The notes under the pieces were generated by a model. That model worked only from the letters and a program-made list of their open reading frames with translations. It ran no database searches and had not been told where the DNA came from. From the NCBI GenBank assembly GCA_026989995.1, contig JALSIO010000306.1, positions 1 to 22,068 on the forward strand: a stretch of 22,068 bases of DNA, given 5' to 3'. Position numbers and translations under genes: made by a program. Origin of the DNA: Myxococcales bacterium (GTDB lineage: Bacteria; Myxococcota_A; UBA9160; JALSIO01). This document shows, in pieces, positions 8,474 through 16,450 of the stretch (position 1 is the stretch's first letter; the number at the start of each line of letters is the position of its first letter).

Positions 8474-9051
8474 GCCCGCGGGGGCGGCTGGCCGATCTCG
8501 CCGCCCTCCTGCCCGAGCACCTTCGAACCGCCTGGTGGGGGCTCGTGTCGCCCCGGCTGTCCGAGCGCGAGCCGGTGGTGGTGGTCCAGGCGGTGATCCG
8601 CGACGAGCGGGGTCGGGTGCTTCTCGGCCTCCGCAGCGACCCCCGGGGCCTCGAGCTGCCCGGGGGCCATCCGGAGCCCGGCGAGGACGAGCTCACGGCG
8701 CTGCGGCGGGAGGTGCGGGAGGAGACGGGCCTCCGCATCGAGGTGGTCGGGCCCGTCGGTGTCTTCCACCGGACGGGCTTCCGGCCCCACGAGGCGCGGG
8801 TGTACCTCTGCCGGCCGGTGGGTGGCGGGCTCCGGACCGGTCCGGAGTCGACGCGCCTGGGCTGGTTCGATCCGGCCCGTCCGCCCCGGGAGCTTCTGCC
8901 GTGGTATCGGCTTCCGCTTCGCGAGGCCCTGTCGGGCGGTGGGCCGGTGGAGCGGGTGGAGCACCAGGGGCTTGGCGCCATCGTCGAGACCCTGGGCATC
9001 GATCTGCGGATGCGGCTGCGGGGGGAGTCCGGACTTCCGCGGCCGAGCTGA
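8470..9051 (+). CDS. Nudix hydrolase
   Basis: A 193-residue protein with a complete Nudix box: G66, E72, then R80-E81-V82-R83-E84-E85-T86-G87-L88. The acidic residues bind the divalent metal that cleaves a nucleoside diphosphate linked to another moiety. Strand VVVVQAVIRDERGRVLLGLR precedes the box, as in the standard fold. The N-terminal 35 residues (LAALLPEHLRTAWWGLVSPR) and the C-terminal segment (ELLPWYRLPLREAL) are not diagnostic of one subfamily, so the substrate is unknown. It is coupled to hisG by an ATGA overlap; whether it acts in histidine or nucleotide metabolism is not shown. A strong hairpin follows its stop. Confidence 0.92.
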   Translation: MSPRGRLADLAALLPEHLRTAWWGLVSPRLSEREPVVVVQAVIRDERGRVLLGLRSDPRGLELPGGHPEPGEDELTALRREVREETGLRIEVVGPVGVFHRTGFRPHEARVYLCRPVGGGLRTGPESTRLGWFDPARPPRELLPWYRLPLREALSGGGPVERVEHQGLGAIVETLGIDLRMRLRGESGLPRPS

Positions 9052-9075
9052 GCCGCGCCCGGGCCCGAACGACGA

Positions 9076-9103
9076 GAGCCCGGCTCGCGCACGGGCCGGG
9101 CTC
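9076..9103. terminator. Bidirectional hairpin terminator candidate
   Basis: A perfect 9-bp inverted repeat (GAGCCCGGC at 9076-9084 with GCCGGGCTC at 9095-9103) extends inward to a 12-bp stem with one G-T pair and a CGCA loop. It lies between two convergent genes (Nudix ending 9051, zinc-ribbon protein ending 9131). There is no T-tract on either strand, so it would act as a GC-rich or Rho-assisted terminator if it does terminate. Confidence 0.6.
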
Positions 9104-9130
9104 GGGGCCGGGTCGGATTCGGCGTCCGGG

Positions 9131-9628
9131 TCAGCGCCGCGCTTCGCGCAGCCCGCTGGCCTCCCACTCCTTGCTGAGCTGGTGCAGCTTCCGGGCGAAC
9201 TCCTCGAAGGGCTCGTCGAAGGACAGGATGATCTCGGTGGTGCGCGGGATGTCGTCCCCGCTGAGCAGCCCGCGGTATCGGTTGAGGTTGGCGAGGATCG
9301 CTTCGGCCACCTTGAGGGCGCGCTTTTCCGTCTTGATCAGCGGAGACTGGAGCGTGTAGACGTTGTTCCGGCCCCAGAGGCTTTCGTCGCGGACGATGGC
9401 GATCTCGCGGTAGATGCCGTTGATGGGGTCGAAGTTGTACTCGACCCGGACCTCCTTGAAGATGTCCGAGTTCCCGGTGTAGAAGCCGCGCTCCTTCTCC
9501 ACCTTGCCGAGCTGTCGGCAGCGCGGGCAGTAGAAGGTGTCGCCGTGGTTGAGGAGGAAGACGCCCTTGGCGTAGTCCTCGCAGTCCGTGTTCTCGCAGT
9601 AGCCGACGCCGCGCTTCATGCTGGCCAT
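9131..9628 (-). CDS. Zinc-ribbon-like protein of unknown function
   Basis: A 165-residue soluble protein with no signal peptide or membrane segment. The N-terminus carries C11-x4-C16 and C34-x2-C37 (YCENTDCEDYAKGVFLLNHG, then FYCPRC), a likely four-cysteine zinc site. The rest is a mixed charged domain (VRVEYNFDPINGIYREIAIV, EIILSFDEPFEEFARKL) that I do not recognise. Codon and residue composition look like a real, conserved gene. The ATG at 9628 gives MASMKRG; the ATG at 9619 (MKRG) is also possible. GGGAGG lies 12-13 nt before the first ATG. It is transcribed alone, downstream of the 644-nt gap. Confidence 0.85.
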   Translation of the reverse strand: MASMKRGVGYCENTDCEDYAKGVFLLNHGDTFYCPRCRQLGKVEKERGFYTGNSDIFKEVRVEYNFDPINGIYREIAIVRDESLWGRNNVYTLQSPLIKTEKRALKVAEAILANLNRYRGLLSGDDIPRTTEIILSFDEPFEEFARKLHQLSKEWEASGLREARR

Positions 9629-9902
9629 CCCGTTGGATCGCCTCCCTGGCTGTGCGCCGCCACGGGGGGGCGCCGAGTGAGGGGTCCTCGCACAGGGACC
9701 TCGCTTTGCAACCTCCGAGCCGCTTCACGGCCCGCGCGGGGCGGACGGTGCCGGACCCGTCGACCCGAGGAGCAAGCCCCGTGCCGAAGGCAGGGCGAAC
9801 TCCCTCGCCGAATCGGGAAGCCAGGCCATCCCGGCCGCAGCCCCGCCCCCGCAAGGGGCTCCGCGGTCGCACACCCCCGCGGTGCCCTCCCCGCGCGTCC
9901 CC

Positions 9903-9942
9903 GGTGCCGGCTCGTCGCCGGGACGCTGCGACGCCCGGCACC
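9903..9942 (-). other. Long two-part hairpin in the gene-free stretch
   Basis: GGTGCCGG (9903-9910) pairs perfectly with CCGGCACC (9935-9942). Inside, CGTCGC (9913-9918) pairs with GCGACG (9928-9933), leaving a 9-nt loop and a small internal bulge. Fourteen base pairs in 40 nt make it the most elaborate stem in this gap. Confidence 0.5.
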
Positions 9943-10065
9943 TCGCCGGCAGCTCCAGAGCCCCTGGAGCCGCGCCTCCGGCGTCGTGCTCCCGCGCGTT
10001 CCCGCCTCGTCGGCCTGGCACCGGGCGGGCCCGGGGCGGCGTCGCCGAAGCCTGACTGCGCCCCG

Positions 10066-10088
10066 CCCGGCCGGAAGAACCGGCCGGG
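10066..10088 (-). terminator. 9-bp hairpin downstream of the ccm operon
   Basis: CCCGGCCGG (10066-10074) and CCGGCCGGG (10080-10088) form a perfect stem with loop AAGAA (plus strand). It is about 185 nt beyond ccmD. It may end ccm transcription or be part of the structured region; there is no T-tract. Confidence 0.4.
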
Positions 10089-10246
10089 AGGCCCCCCCTG
10101 TTCCGCACCTGGGTCGTCCGCTGCCCCCACGAAGCTCCTTGCGGACCCGGAGAGCCGGCCCGGCGCACCTCGCCTTCCCGAGGGGGAGGAGGGCGATCCG
10201 GTATGGCAGAAAACCCAGTACGGGCCAAGCGTTGGAGGCTAAGGAG

Positions 10247-10276
10247 CTTATACTGCCCGCCCCCGGTGGTTGTCAA
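10247..10276 (-). promoter_or_regulatory. Near-consensus sigma-70 promoter overlapping the ccmD stop
   Basis: On the minus strand TTGACA (10276-10271, perfect -35) is followed after 18 nt by TATAAG (10252-10247, 5 of 6 matches to the -10). The -35 box includes the TGA stop of ccmD. Transcription would start near 10240 and run left through the gene-free stretch toward the zinc-ribbon gene at 9628, giving a leader of about 610 nt. Confidence 0.6.
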
Positions 10277-10401
10277 CCGCCATTTGATTCCATCTCGATT
10301 GCGAGTTCCCGCCGCAACGTCCGGCGTTCCCGGGCGAGACGCAGGCCGTAGACCACGAGCGCGAGGGCGGTGATGCCATAGGCCGCCACCACGTAGCTCA
10401 C
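10273..10401 (-). CDS. ccmD: Haem exporter accessory protein CcmD
   Basis: A 42-residue single-span membrane protein: MSYVVAAYGITALALVVYGL followed by RLARERRTLRRELAIE. This is the typical CcmD layout, with a short periplasmic start, one helix, and a basic cytoplasmic amphipathic tail. CcmD stabilises the CcmABC complex and helps release holo-CcmE. Its GTG start overlaps the ccmC stop (GTGA), as expected for the last gene of the operon. It is short, but position, length and composition together make the call firm. Confidence 0.9.
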   Translation of the reverse strand: MSYVVAAYGITALALVVYGLRLARERRTLRRELAIEMESNGG

Positions 10402-11114
10402 GCCGCCTCTCCCCGGGCCCAGGCCCGCTCCAGACGCGCGCGCGCGCGGGCCCGAAGCTCACCCACGTCCACGCGCAGGGCGAGCAGGAAGAGGAACGCG
10501 GTGAGCGTGGTGAGTACCCCGAGCAGGAAGGGCAGTCCCATGCCCGGGCCGAGGCTTCCCCGCTCGAGGTTCTCCGGGTGGATGGAGCCCTGGCTGAGCT
10601 GCACCGCGAAGTAGTTGAGCGGGATCACCGCGAGACCGGCAATCCCGTAGACGGCGGCGAAGCGCGCGATCCGCTCGCTTCCCTCGGTAAAGGTCCGGAG
10701 CAGGAGGTAGGCCACGTAGACGAACCAGAGCAGCAGCGTCAGGGTGAGGCGGAGGTCCCAGGACCACCAGCGACCCCAGGTGCCCCGGGCCCAGATCGGG
10801 CCGGTGATCAGCATCAGAGTCGCGAAGAGCACCCCCACCTCGGCCGCGGCCGAGGCGAGCCGGTCGTAGGCGTCATCCCGGCGGACCAGGTAGAGCGCCC
10901 CGGCCACGCCGGTGATGAGGAAGCCGAGATAGGCGGCGAAGGCGAGCGGGGGGTGGACGTAGAGGATCTTCTGGATCACCCCCTGCACCCGGTCCGGCGG
11001 GGCGTTCCAGACCACCCAGGCGTAGACCACGGTAAGCCCGGCGAGGACGATCCCCGTCGCCGGGAGGGCGCGGCGTGCGGCGCGCGCGATGGGGTCGGCA
11101 GGGGGCCCTTGCAT
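10398..11114 (-). CDS. ccmC: Haem exporter subunit CcmC
   Basis: An integral membrane protein (238 residues, about six helices) that presents haem to CcmE in the periplasm. The tryptophan-rich WWD motif GTWGRWWSWD is at 111-120. The two conserved periplasmic histidines flanking it are H54 (LYVHPP) and H179 (SIHPEN). The ATG at 11114 lies 28 nt after the ccmB stop, one of only two non-overlapping junctions in the operon. GGAG sits very close to the ATG, so the ribosome binding site is imperfect. Confidence 0.97.
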   Translation of the reverse strand: MQGPPADPIARAARRALPATGIVLAGLTVVYAWVVWNAPPDRVQGVIQKILYVHPPLAFAAYLGFLITGVAGALYLVRRDDAYDRLASAAAEVGVLFATLMLITGPIWARGTWGRWWSWDLRLTLTLLLWFVYVAYLLLRTFTEGSERIARFAAVYGIAGLAVIPLNYFAVQLSQGSIHPENLERGSLGPGMGLPFLLGVLTTLTAFLFLLALRVDVGELRARARARLERAWARGEAA

Positions 11115-11142
11115 GACTCCGATGCGGGCGACGGCCGCCCGG

Positions 11143-11808
11143 TCACTCCTCGAGGACGTACTCGAAGCTCACGAAGGAGACTACCAGATAGACCACGTCG
11201 ATCACGACCAGCAGCCGGACGCTCCCGGAGGAGGGCGGGTCGCCCGCGAGGATCGCCGCGGTCGCGTCCGCGGCGGCGATCAGGATCGGAACCAGGAGCG
11301 GGAAGAGCAGCAGCGGGAGGAGGACCTCGCCGAAGCGGCTGCGGCTCGAGAGCGACGCGAGCAGGGTGCCGATGGAGGCGATGCCCCCGGTGCCCAGCCC
11401 GAGCACCGCCAGAAGGGCGCCCGCGCGCGCTCCGATGGAGATCTCGAAGAGCGCCAGGAACAGTCCGGCGAGCACCCCCTCGACCGCCAGCAGGATGAGC
11501 CAGGTGGCCGTCGCCTTGCCGAGCAGGACGTAGCCGCGGTCCCCCGGCACGAGCGCGAGTCCGGAGAGCGCGTCGTTCTCGAGCTCCGGGGAGAGTGAGC
11601 GTCCGAGGCCGAGGATGGACGCGAAGAGCGTGGCGGCCCAGAGCAGCCCGGGGGCGGCGGCGCGGTTGGCCGGTCCGGCCCCACCGGGCAGGGCGAAGTG
11701 GAAGATCACGACCAGGAGCAGGGTGAACACGAGCATCGAGAGCACCCGCTCCCGGCGCCGCCATTCGGTGAGCAGGTCCTTCCAGAGGATCGCCCGAAAG
11801 ACGTTCAC
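11143..11808 (-). CDS. ccmB: Haem exporter permease CcmB
   Basis: A 221-residue, six-helix ABC permease partner of CcmA. The N-terminal cytoplasmic segment FRAILWKDLLTEWRRRERV is the usual CcmB start. Then come VFTLLLVVIFHFAL, the conserved GLGRSLSPELENDALSGLAL region, GKATATWLILLAVEGVLAGL and further hydrophobic spans. The GTG start at 11808 overlaps the ccmA stop (GTGA). With CcmA and CcmC it forms the ATP-driven complex that releases holo-CcmE. Confidence 0.96.
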   Translation of the reverse strand: MNVFRAILWKDLLTEWRRRERVLSMLVFTLLLVVIFHFALPGGAGPANRAAAPGLLWAATLFASILGLGRSLSPELENDALSGLALVPGDRGYVLLGKATATWLILLAVEGVLAGLFLALFEISIGARAGALLAVLGLGTGGIASIGTLLASLSSRSRFGEVLLPLLLFPLLVPILIAAADATAAILAGDPPSSGSVRLLVVIDVVYLVVSFVSFEYVLEE

Positions 11809-12518
11809 GCCGCCGCGGACTCCCGGAGCACCGCCTCGAGGGCCTCGGGCTCCGACGGCCCGGGCAGGGTCGCCGCGACCCGGCCACCCGAGAGGAGCAC
11901 GAAGGAGTCGGCCACCTCCGCCGCGCGCCCCACGTCGTGGGTGACCACGGCGAGCCCGCGTCCCGCCTGCCGGAGCTCGGCGAGCCGCTCGCCGAGTCGC
12001 GCCGCCCACCGCGGATCGAGGCCGGACCAGGGCTCGTCGAGGAGGAGGAAGGCCGGGTCGTGGACCCGCCCGCGGGCGAGGGCGAGCCGCTGGGCCATGC
12101 CGCGGGAGAATGTCCCGGCGGGGCGGTCTGCGACAGCCTCGAGGCCCTCCTCGACGAGGAGCTCCCCGGCCCGCCGGGCTGGATCGGCGACGCCGTGCAG
12201 CCGGGCCGCGAAGACCAGGTTCTCGCGCGCAGTGAGGGCGGGGTACAGGAAGGTCGCGTGCCCGACGTAACCGACGTGGGCCCGGGCGAGGCGCCGGTCG
12301 CGGGGGGCGCCCGGGAACTCCACGCGGCCGGCGCTCGGGCGGACGAGGCCCGCGAGAACCCGCAGGACGGTCGTCTTTCCGGCCCCGTTCGGCCCCAGGA
12401 TGGCGACGAGCGCGCCCGGTCGGAGCTCGAGATCCACCCCGCGAAGCGCGGGAACGTGGCCGAAGCGCTTCTCCACCCGGACGGCCCGGAGCGCCGACGG
12501 CCGGGCGGTGGGGCTCAC
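11805..12518 (-). CDS. ccmA: Cytochrome c maturation ABC ATPase CcmA
   Basis: A 237-residue ATP-binding subunit. Walker A GPNGAGKT is at 42-49, the signature FSRGMAQR (variant of LSGGQ) at 137-144, Walker B FLLLDEP ends at 163, and switch His is H194 in VTHD. The FSRGM signature and short C-terminus fit the CcmA family rather than drug or lipid exporters. The GTG start at 12518 overlaps the stop of the upstream fusion gene (GTGA). The frame stays open upstream, but the earlier part is antiparallel noise over the neighbouring gene. Confidence 0.96.
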   Translation of the reverse strand: MSPTARPSALRAVRVEKRFGHVPALRGVDLELRPGALVAILGPNGAGKTTVLRVLAGLVRPSAGRVEFPGAPRDRRLARAHVGYVGHATFLYPALTARENLVFAARLHGVADPARRAGELLVEEGLEAVADRPAGTFSRGMAQRLALARGRVHDPAFLLLDEPWSGLDPRWAARLGERLAELRQAGRGLAVVTHDVGRAAEVADSFVLLSGGRVAATLPGPSEPEALEAVLRESAAA

Positions 12519-14371
12519 GCCGTGGCGGCTCGGCTGCCCGGGTGCGCGAGCGCGGCTCCGCACCGGGAGCAGAAGCGATCCTCCGGACCGGGCTCGTGTG
12601 CGCAGCGCGGGCAGGGGAGCGCGGCCGGCTCCGGGGCGGGCACGGGCTCCTGCGCGAGCCGCTCCTCCTCGAGCAGACGGGCCGCCCGCGCGCGGAGCTC
12701 CGCCCGCATGCTGCGCCAGTCGTCGTCCGAGATCTTGCCGGTCTCGTGGTCCTCGTCGAGGTCGCGGATCGACGCGAGCAGGGCCTCCCGCTCCCTCCGC
12801 GCGGCGGGCTCCGCCGGCTCGGCGGCGATCGTCTGCGCCCGGCTGCCGAGCAGGGGTCCGGCCAGGAAGAAGGCCACGGGGAGTGCGAGCACCAGGGCCG
12901 CGGCGAGGCCTCGCGGCCCCGAGAGGCCACGGCGGGCCGGGAGCGGTCGCAGGACGAGGTTCACCCGCTCGCCGGGCTCGAGCTCGAAGGCTTCGAGATG
13001 CATGTAGGTGCGGTCGGGGGTGCGCACCGGCCGTCTGCGATGCAGGCGGTCGGTCTCGACCGCGAGCCCGGTGTCCGCGATGAACGCCGTGAACAGCGGC
13101 AGGGGCGCGGGAACCGGTCGAGACAGCGAGATGGGTCCGCCCGCCGCCGGAATCCGGTAGCCGATCTCGATGGTCGAGGGCCCCGGTGGCAGCGGGCCGG
13201 CGACCGCGAGGCCGCCATCCCCGGCGGCCGAGAGCCCGACGGCCGCGGCCCCCTCTCCGAGTCGGAGGTCGCGGGCGTCCTCGGGCAGCTCGATCCGGAG
13301 AAGCGGCGCCTCCGCGGTGCCCGCCAGATGGCCCCGACCCGCGACCTCGAGGGAGTAGAGCTCGCGGACGAGCAGCGCCGCGCCGTCGTACTCGAGGAAG
13401 AGGCGTTGCTCGCGGAGGGCGAGCAGGTCCGGATCGTGGGCGATGTCCGGGAGCCGGACCCGAAAGGCGAGCTCGGCCCCGGCTCCGAGCCCCTCGGCGC
13501 GAAAGACCCGGTACCGCTGCTCTTCGAGGGTCTCCTCCTCGGGACCGCTGAGCGCCGCCGACTCCACCTCCGGACCACCCTCCGGGATCCACAGCGAGAA
13601 GCGCGGCGTGGGCACGGCAAAGGACTTCTCGAGCGAGAGACCGCCCGGCGCCGGCGGAATCGCGTAGCTGAAGCTGAGGTCGTGGACACCGGGATAGACG
13701 GGGCCGTAGAAGCGCAGCTTCCGCCCCTCCCGCGCGATGCCCTCGGGCACCACGCCCATCGGCATCGAGAAGTCGCGCGCACCCGGAAGCAGCTCCGCCA
13801 GGAAGGCGGCCGGGTGATCGGCCCGCAAGTCGGCCGGCACGTAGACCGGCGCGGGGTTCGGGTTCCGGATCCGGTGGTGCTCGGTGACCAGCAAGCGGCC
13901 CGCCACCCACTCGATCCGCATGCGGGATTCGTCCACCGAAAGCCGCGAGACGTCCGGGATCGGCTCCGCAATGGGGATCTCGACCACCCGCTCGCGCTCC
14001 CCCGAGCGGAAGGAGAGCCGGGCACCCGGGAAGGGCATGCCGCGGTAGCGGGCGCCGAGCAGGTAGGCGATGCGGGGGTCCCCGGAGATGCCGGAGAATG
14101 CGAAGCTCCCGTCGGGCCCGGTGCGGGTGCGCTCGAGACCGGGGCCCTCGGGCCCCAGGGCGTAGAGCACGACTTCGAGGTCCCGGGCCCGCTGCCCGCC
14201 CTCCGGGTGGACCACCCGGCCGCGGATCGTGGCGTCGCCGCGGGGGATCGCGGGGACCCCCGGGACCGCATCGTGGGCCTCGGGCGTCCGGTCCTCGGCC
14301 GCAGGCGCACCCGGCGCTGCGGCCACGAGGGCGGTGACCGCGAGCGACAGGAGCGGCCGACCGATCCTCAC
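12515..14371 (-). CDS. Unrecognised ccm-operon membrane protein: beta-sandwich, TM, CcmI-like segment, zinc ribbon
   Basis: 618 residues, inserted between ccmF and ccmA. Residues 1-25 are a signal peptide (PLLSLAVTALVAAAPGAPAA). Residues 45-135 (ATIRGRVVHPEGG, GPDGSFAFSGI) resemble a carboxypeptidase-regulatory/CnaB-type beta-sandwich. About 140-475 is a long beta-rich periplasmic region I do not recognise. Residues 487-508 form one membrane helix (GLAAALVLALPVAFFLAGPLL). Residues 523-570 (ARREREALLASIRDLDEDHE, TGKISDDDWRSMRAELRARA) resemble the segment after the membrane helix in CcmI-type proteins. C587, C590, C601 and C604 form a zinc ribbon at the cytoplasmic end. GTG start and stop overlap ccmF and ccmA (GTGA on both sides), so it is made with the Ccm machinery. 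A structural, chaperone or apocytochrome-handling role is inference. Confidence 0.85.
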   Translation of the reverse strand: MRIGRPLLSLAVTALVAAAPGAPAAEDRTPEAHDAVPGVPAIPRGDATIRGRVVHPEGGQRARDLEVVLYALGPEGPGLERTRTGPDGSFAFSGISGDPRIAYLLGARYRGMPFPGARLSFRSGERERVVEIPIAEPIPDVSRLSVDESRMRIEWVAGRLLVTEHHRIRNPNPAPVYVPADLRADHPAAFLAELLPGARDFSMPMGVVPEGIAREGRKLRFYGPVYPGVHDLSFSYAIPPAPGGLSLEKSFAVPTPRFSLWIPEGGPEVESAALSGPEEETLEEQRYRVFRAEGLGAGAELAFRVRLPDIAHDPDLLALREQRLFLEYDGAALLVRELYSLEVAGRGHLAGTAEAPLLRIELPEDARDLRLGEGAAAVGLSAAGDGGLAVAGPLPPGPSTIEIGYRIPAAGGPISLSRPVPAPLPLFTAFIADTGLAVETDRLHRRRPVRTPDRTYMHLEAFELEPGERVNLVLRPLPARRGLSGPRGLAAALVLALPVAFFLAGPLLGSRAQTIAAEPAEPAARREREALLASIRDLDEDHETGKISDDDWRSMRAELRARAARLLEEERLAQEPVPAPEPAALPCPRCAHEPGPEDRFCSRCGAALAHPGSRAATA

Positions 14372-16344
14372 CGTCCCTCGCGCCTCCGCGTCCCCTCGCG
14401 CACGGGCGTCGGCCACATGGTGACGAGCGTCCCCAGGACGAAGGTGATGCCGCCGATCCAGATCCAGTTCACCAGCGGGTTGCGGTAGACTTTCAAGGTC
14501 GCCGAGCCGTTCGGCTCGACCGCGGTCAGCACGACGTAGAGATCCTCCCGCAGGGTGGAGCGGATCGAGGGGATCGACGCCGGCTGCTCCTGCAGCCAGT
14601 ACATCCGCTTCTCGGGGGCCAGCGTCGCGACGGGGCGGCCGTCCTCGAAGAGCGCCAGCCTGGCCTGGGCGCCGCCGTAGTGGCGGTTGGGGAGCGGACG
14701 GGCCGTCAGGTAGCGAAGCTCGTAGTCGCGGATCGCGAGGCTTCCGCCGGGGGCGACATTCTCGAGGCGCTCCTCGTTGAAGCCCGCCCCGGCGGCTCCG
14801 ATCAGGATGAAGACGACGCCGAGGTGCACCACGTATCCGCCGTAGCGGCGTTGGTTCTTGCGGAAGAGCGTCAGCAGGGCCGCAAAGGGACCCTCGCCGT
14901 GGTTGCGCATCCGCGCCGCAATGGCGCGCGCGAACTCCTGGATCACGCTCGCCGCCACGAAGGCACCGAGGCTGAAGAGCCCGAGCTGGTAGACACCGAT
15001 CCGGGAGCCGAAGACGAGCACGCACAGCAGGCCCGTCGCGAGCAGGGCGGCCGCGGGCCAGAGGAACTGCCGGCGAAGGTTGGCGGGCGTGGCCCGCCGC
15101 CACGCGATCAGGGGACCCACGCCGGTGAGCAGCAGGAGCAGGAGGGCCAGGGGAGCGGTCATGCGGTTGAAGAAGGCCGGGCCCACCTGGATCCGGCGAT
15201 CCGTGAACCACTCGGAGAACACGGGGAAGAGGGTTCCCCAGAAGACCACCACCAGGATGGCCAGGAAGACCCAGTTGTTCAGGATGAACATGGATTCCCG
15301 GGAGGCCACCGACTCGATCCGGTGCTCGCTGCGCAGCATCGGCCTCCGGTACAGGAGCACCCCGAAGAACACCGCCGCTGCCACCAGCACATAGCCGAGG
15401 AAGATGAAGCCGAACCAGCCGGCGGCCGTGAACGAATGCACGGAGGAGACGACCCCGCTGCGGGTGAGGAAGGTCCCGAAGAGGCAGAGCGTGTAGGTCA
15501 GGCCGATCAGGGCGAGATTCCAGGTCTTCAGCATGTCGCGCTTCTCCTGGATCATCACCGAATGCAGGTAGGCGGTCCCGGCCAGCCAGGGCATGAACGA
15601 GGCGTTCTCCACCGGATCCCAGGCCCAGTAGCCGCCCCAGCCGAGCACCTCGTAGGCCCAGCGGCCGCCGAGCAGGATTCCCACGGAGAGGAAGAGCCAC
15701 GGGAAGAGGGTCCAGCGGCGCGTGGCGCGCAGCCACGCCGTGCCGAGTTCTCCCGTGATCATGGCGGCGAGCGCGAAGGCGAAGGGCACGGCGAAGCCCA
15801 CGAAGCCCAGGTAGAGCATCACCGGGTGGATCATCATGGCGGGGTGCTGGAGCAGGGGATTCAGGCCCGCGCCGTCGGAGAGCACCCGGTCCGGCGGGAG
15901 CTTCTCGAAGGGGTTGGTGACGAAGTTCAGGAGGACCAGGAAGAAGAGGGCATTGGCGATCAGCGTGACGGTCACCCACGGCAGCAGGCGCCCCGCCGTG
16001 CGGCGGTGGATCACCACCGCCGCCGCCCCGTAGGCGCAGAGCACGAACACCCACAGGAGCAGCGAACCCGCCTGGCCGCCCCACAGCGCCGCCAGCCGGT
16101 AGAAGAGGGGCATGTCGCGGGCCGAGTGCGAGGCGACGTATTCGAGCTGGAAGTCGAAGGTCGCGAAGGCGTGGAAGAGCGCCGCCATGGCGACGCCCGT
16201 GAGGGCCAGGAGCGTCAGCAGCGAACGCCGCGCCACCTCCGTCCATTCGGCCCGGCCCCGGAGGGCGCCGGCCAGGCCCGCCCCGATGCCGAGGATCGCC
16301 ACGACGAGTGCCAGCCGAAGCGCGTAGTAGCCGAGATCCGACAC
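14368..16344 (-). CDS. ccmF: Cytochrome c haem lyase subunit CcmF
   Basis: A 658-residue polytopic membrane protein that takes haem from CcmE and attaches it to apocytochrome c. The WWD domain is GWGGYWAWDPVENASFMPWL (235-254). H173 (MIHPVM), H261 (LHSVM) and H303 (SVHSF) fall at the positions of the conserved E. coli histidines, and H507 (YVVHLGV) is the likely equivalent of E. coli H491. The C-terminal NRHYGGAQARLALFEDGRPV and EDLYVVL regions also fit the family. The GTG start at 16344 has AGGAGG 5 nt upstream. The downstream gene overlaps by GTGA. Length and motifs are complete. Confidence 0.98.
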   Translation of the reverse strand: MSDLGYYALRLALVVAILGIGAGLAGALRGRAEWTEVARRSLLTLLALTGVAMAALFHAFATFDFQLEYVASHSARDMPLFYRLAALWGGQAGSLLLWVFVLCAYGAAAVVIHRRTAGRLLPWVTVTLIANALFFLVLLNFVTNPFEKLPPDRVLSDGAGLNPLLQHPAMMIHPVMLYLGFVGFAVPFAFALAAMITGELGTAWLRATRRWTLFPWLFLSVGILLGGRWAYEVLGWGGYWAWDPVENASFMPWLAGTAYLHSVMIQEKRDMLKTWNLALIGLTYTLCLFGTFLTRSGVVSSVHSFTAAGWFGFIFLGYVLVAAAVFFGVLLYRRPMLRSEHRIESVASRESMFILNNWVFLAILVVVFWGTLFPVFSEWFTDRRIQVGPAFFNRMTAPLALLLLLLTGVGPLIAWRRATPANLRRQFLWPAAALLATGLLCVLVFGSRIGVYQLGLFSLGAFVAASVIQEFARAIAARMRNHGEGPFAALLTLFRKNQRRYGGYVVHLGVVFILIGAAGAGFNEERLENVAPGGSLAIRDYELRYLTARPLPNRHYGGAQARLALFEDGRPVATLAPEKRMYWLQEQPASIPSIRSTLREDLYVVLTAVEPNGSATLKVYRNPLVNWIWIGGITFVLGTLVTMWPTPVREGTRRREGR

Positions 16345-16450
16345 GACTTCCTCCTGGGGGCGGGCACCCGCCGGCCCGCCGGGCGCCCCCTCCGCGCCGG
16401 AGGCCCCGGGCCACCGTGCGGTCTGCGCACCGGATGGGCCCGGTGGGCGC

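Larger units (their letters stand above)
9629..10272 (-). other. 644-nt gene-free, hairpin-rich stretch (possible leader or structured RNA)
   Basis: I find no credible protein in any frame: open frames here are Arg/Pro/Gly-rich and lack good start sites. A near-consensus promoter at its right end points leftward into it. On the transcribed strand several hairpins form: 9903-9942 (8-bp outer plus 6-bp inner stem), 9952-9970 (7 bp), 10066-10088 (9 bp), 9861-9882 (6 bp) and 9845-9859 (5 bp). Conserved cores of RNase P RNA, tmRNA, 6S RNA and SRP RNA were looked for by eye and not found. It could be a long leader of the zinc-ribbon gene, an independent structured RNA, or simply GC-rich spacer. Confidence 0.35.

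Noticed and set aside
9629..10245. RNase P RNA, tmRNA, 6S RNA or SRP RNA in the gene-free stretch
   Set aside because: The conserved P4 strands of RNase P, the tmRNA ends and tag, and the SRP tetraloop region were not found on either strand. A covariance-model scan would be decisive.
9725..10462. A 245-codon minus-strand open frame through the gene-free stretch, and its internal 34-codon ATG frame
   Set aside because: Arg/Pro/Gly-rich translation, overlap with ccmD and ccmC, and no ribosome binding site before the possible starts.
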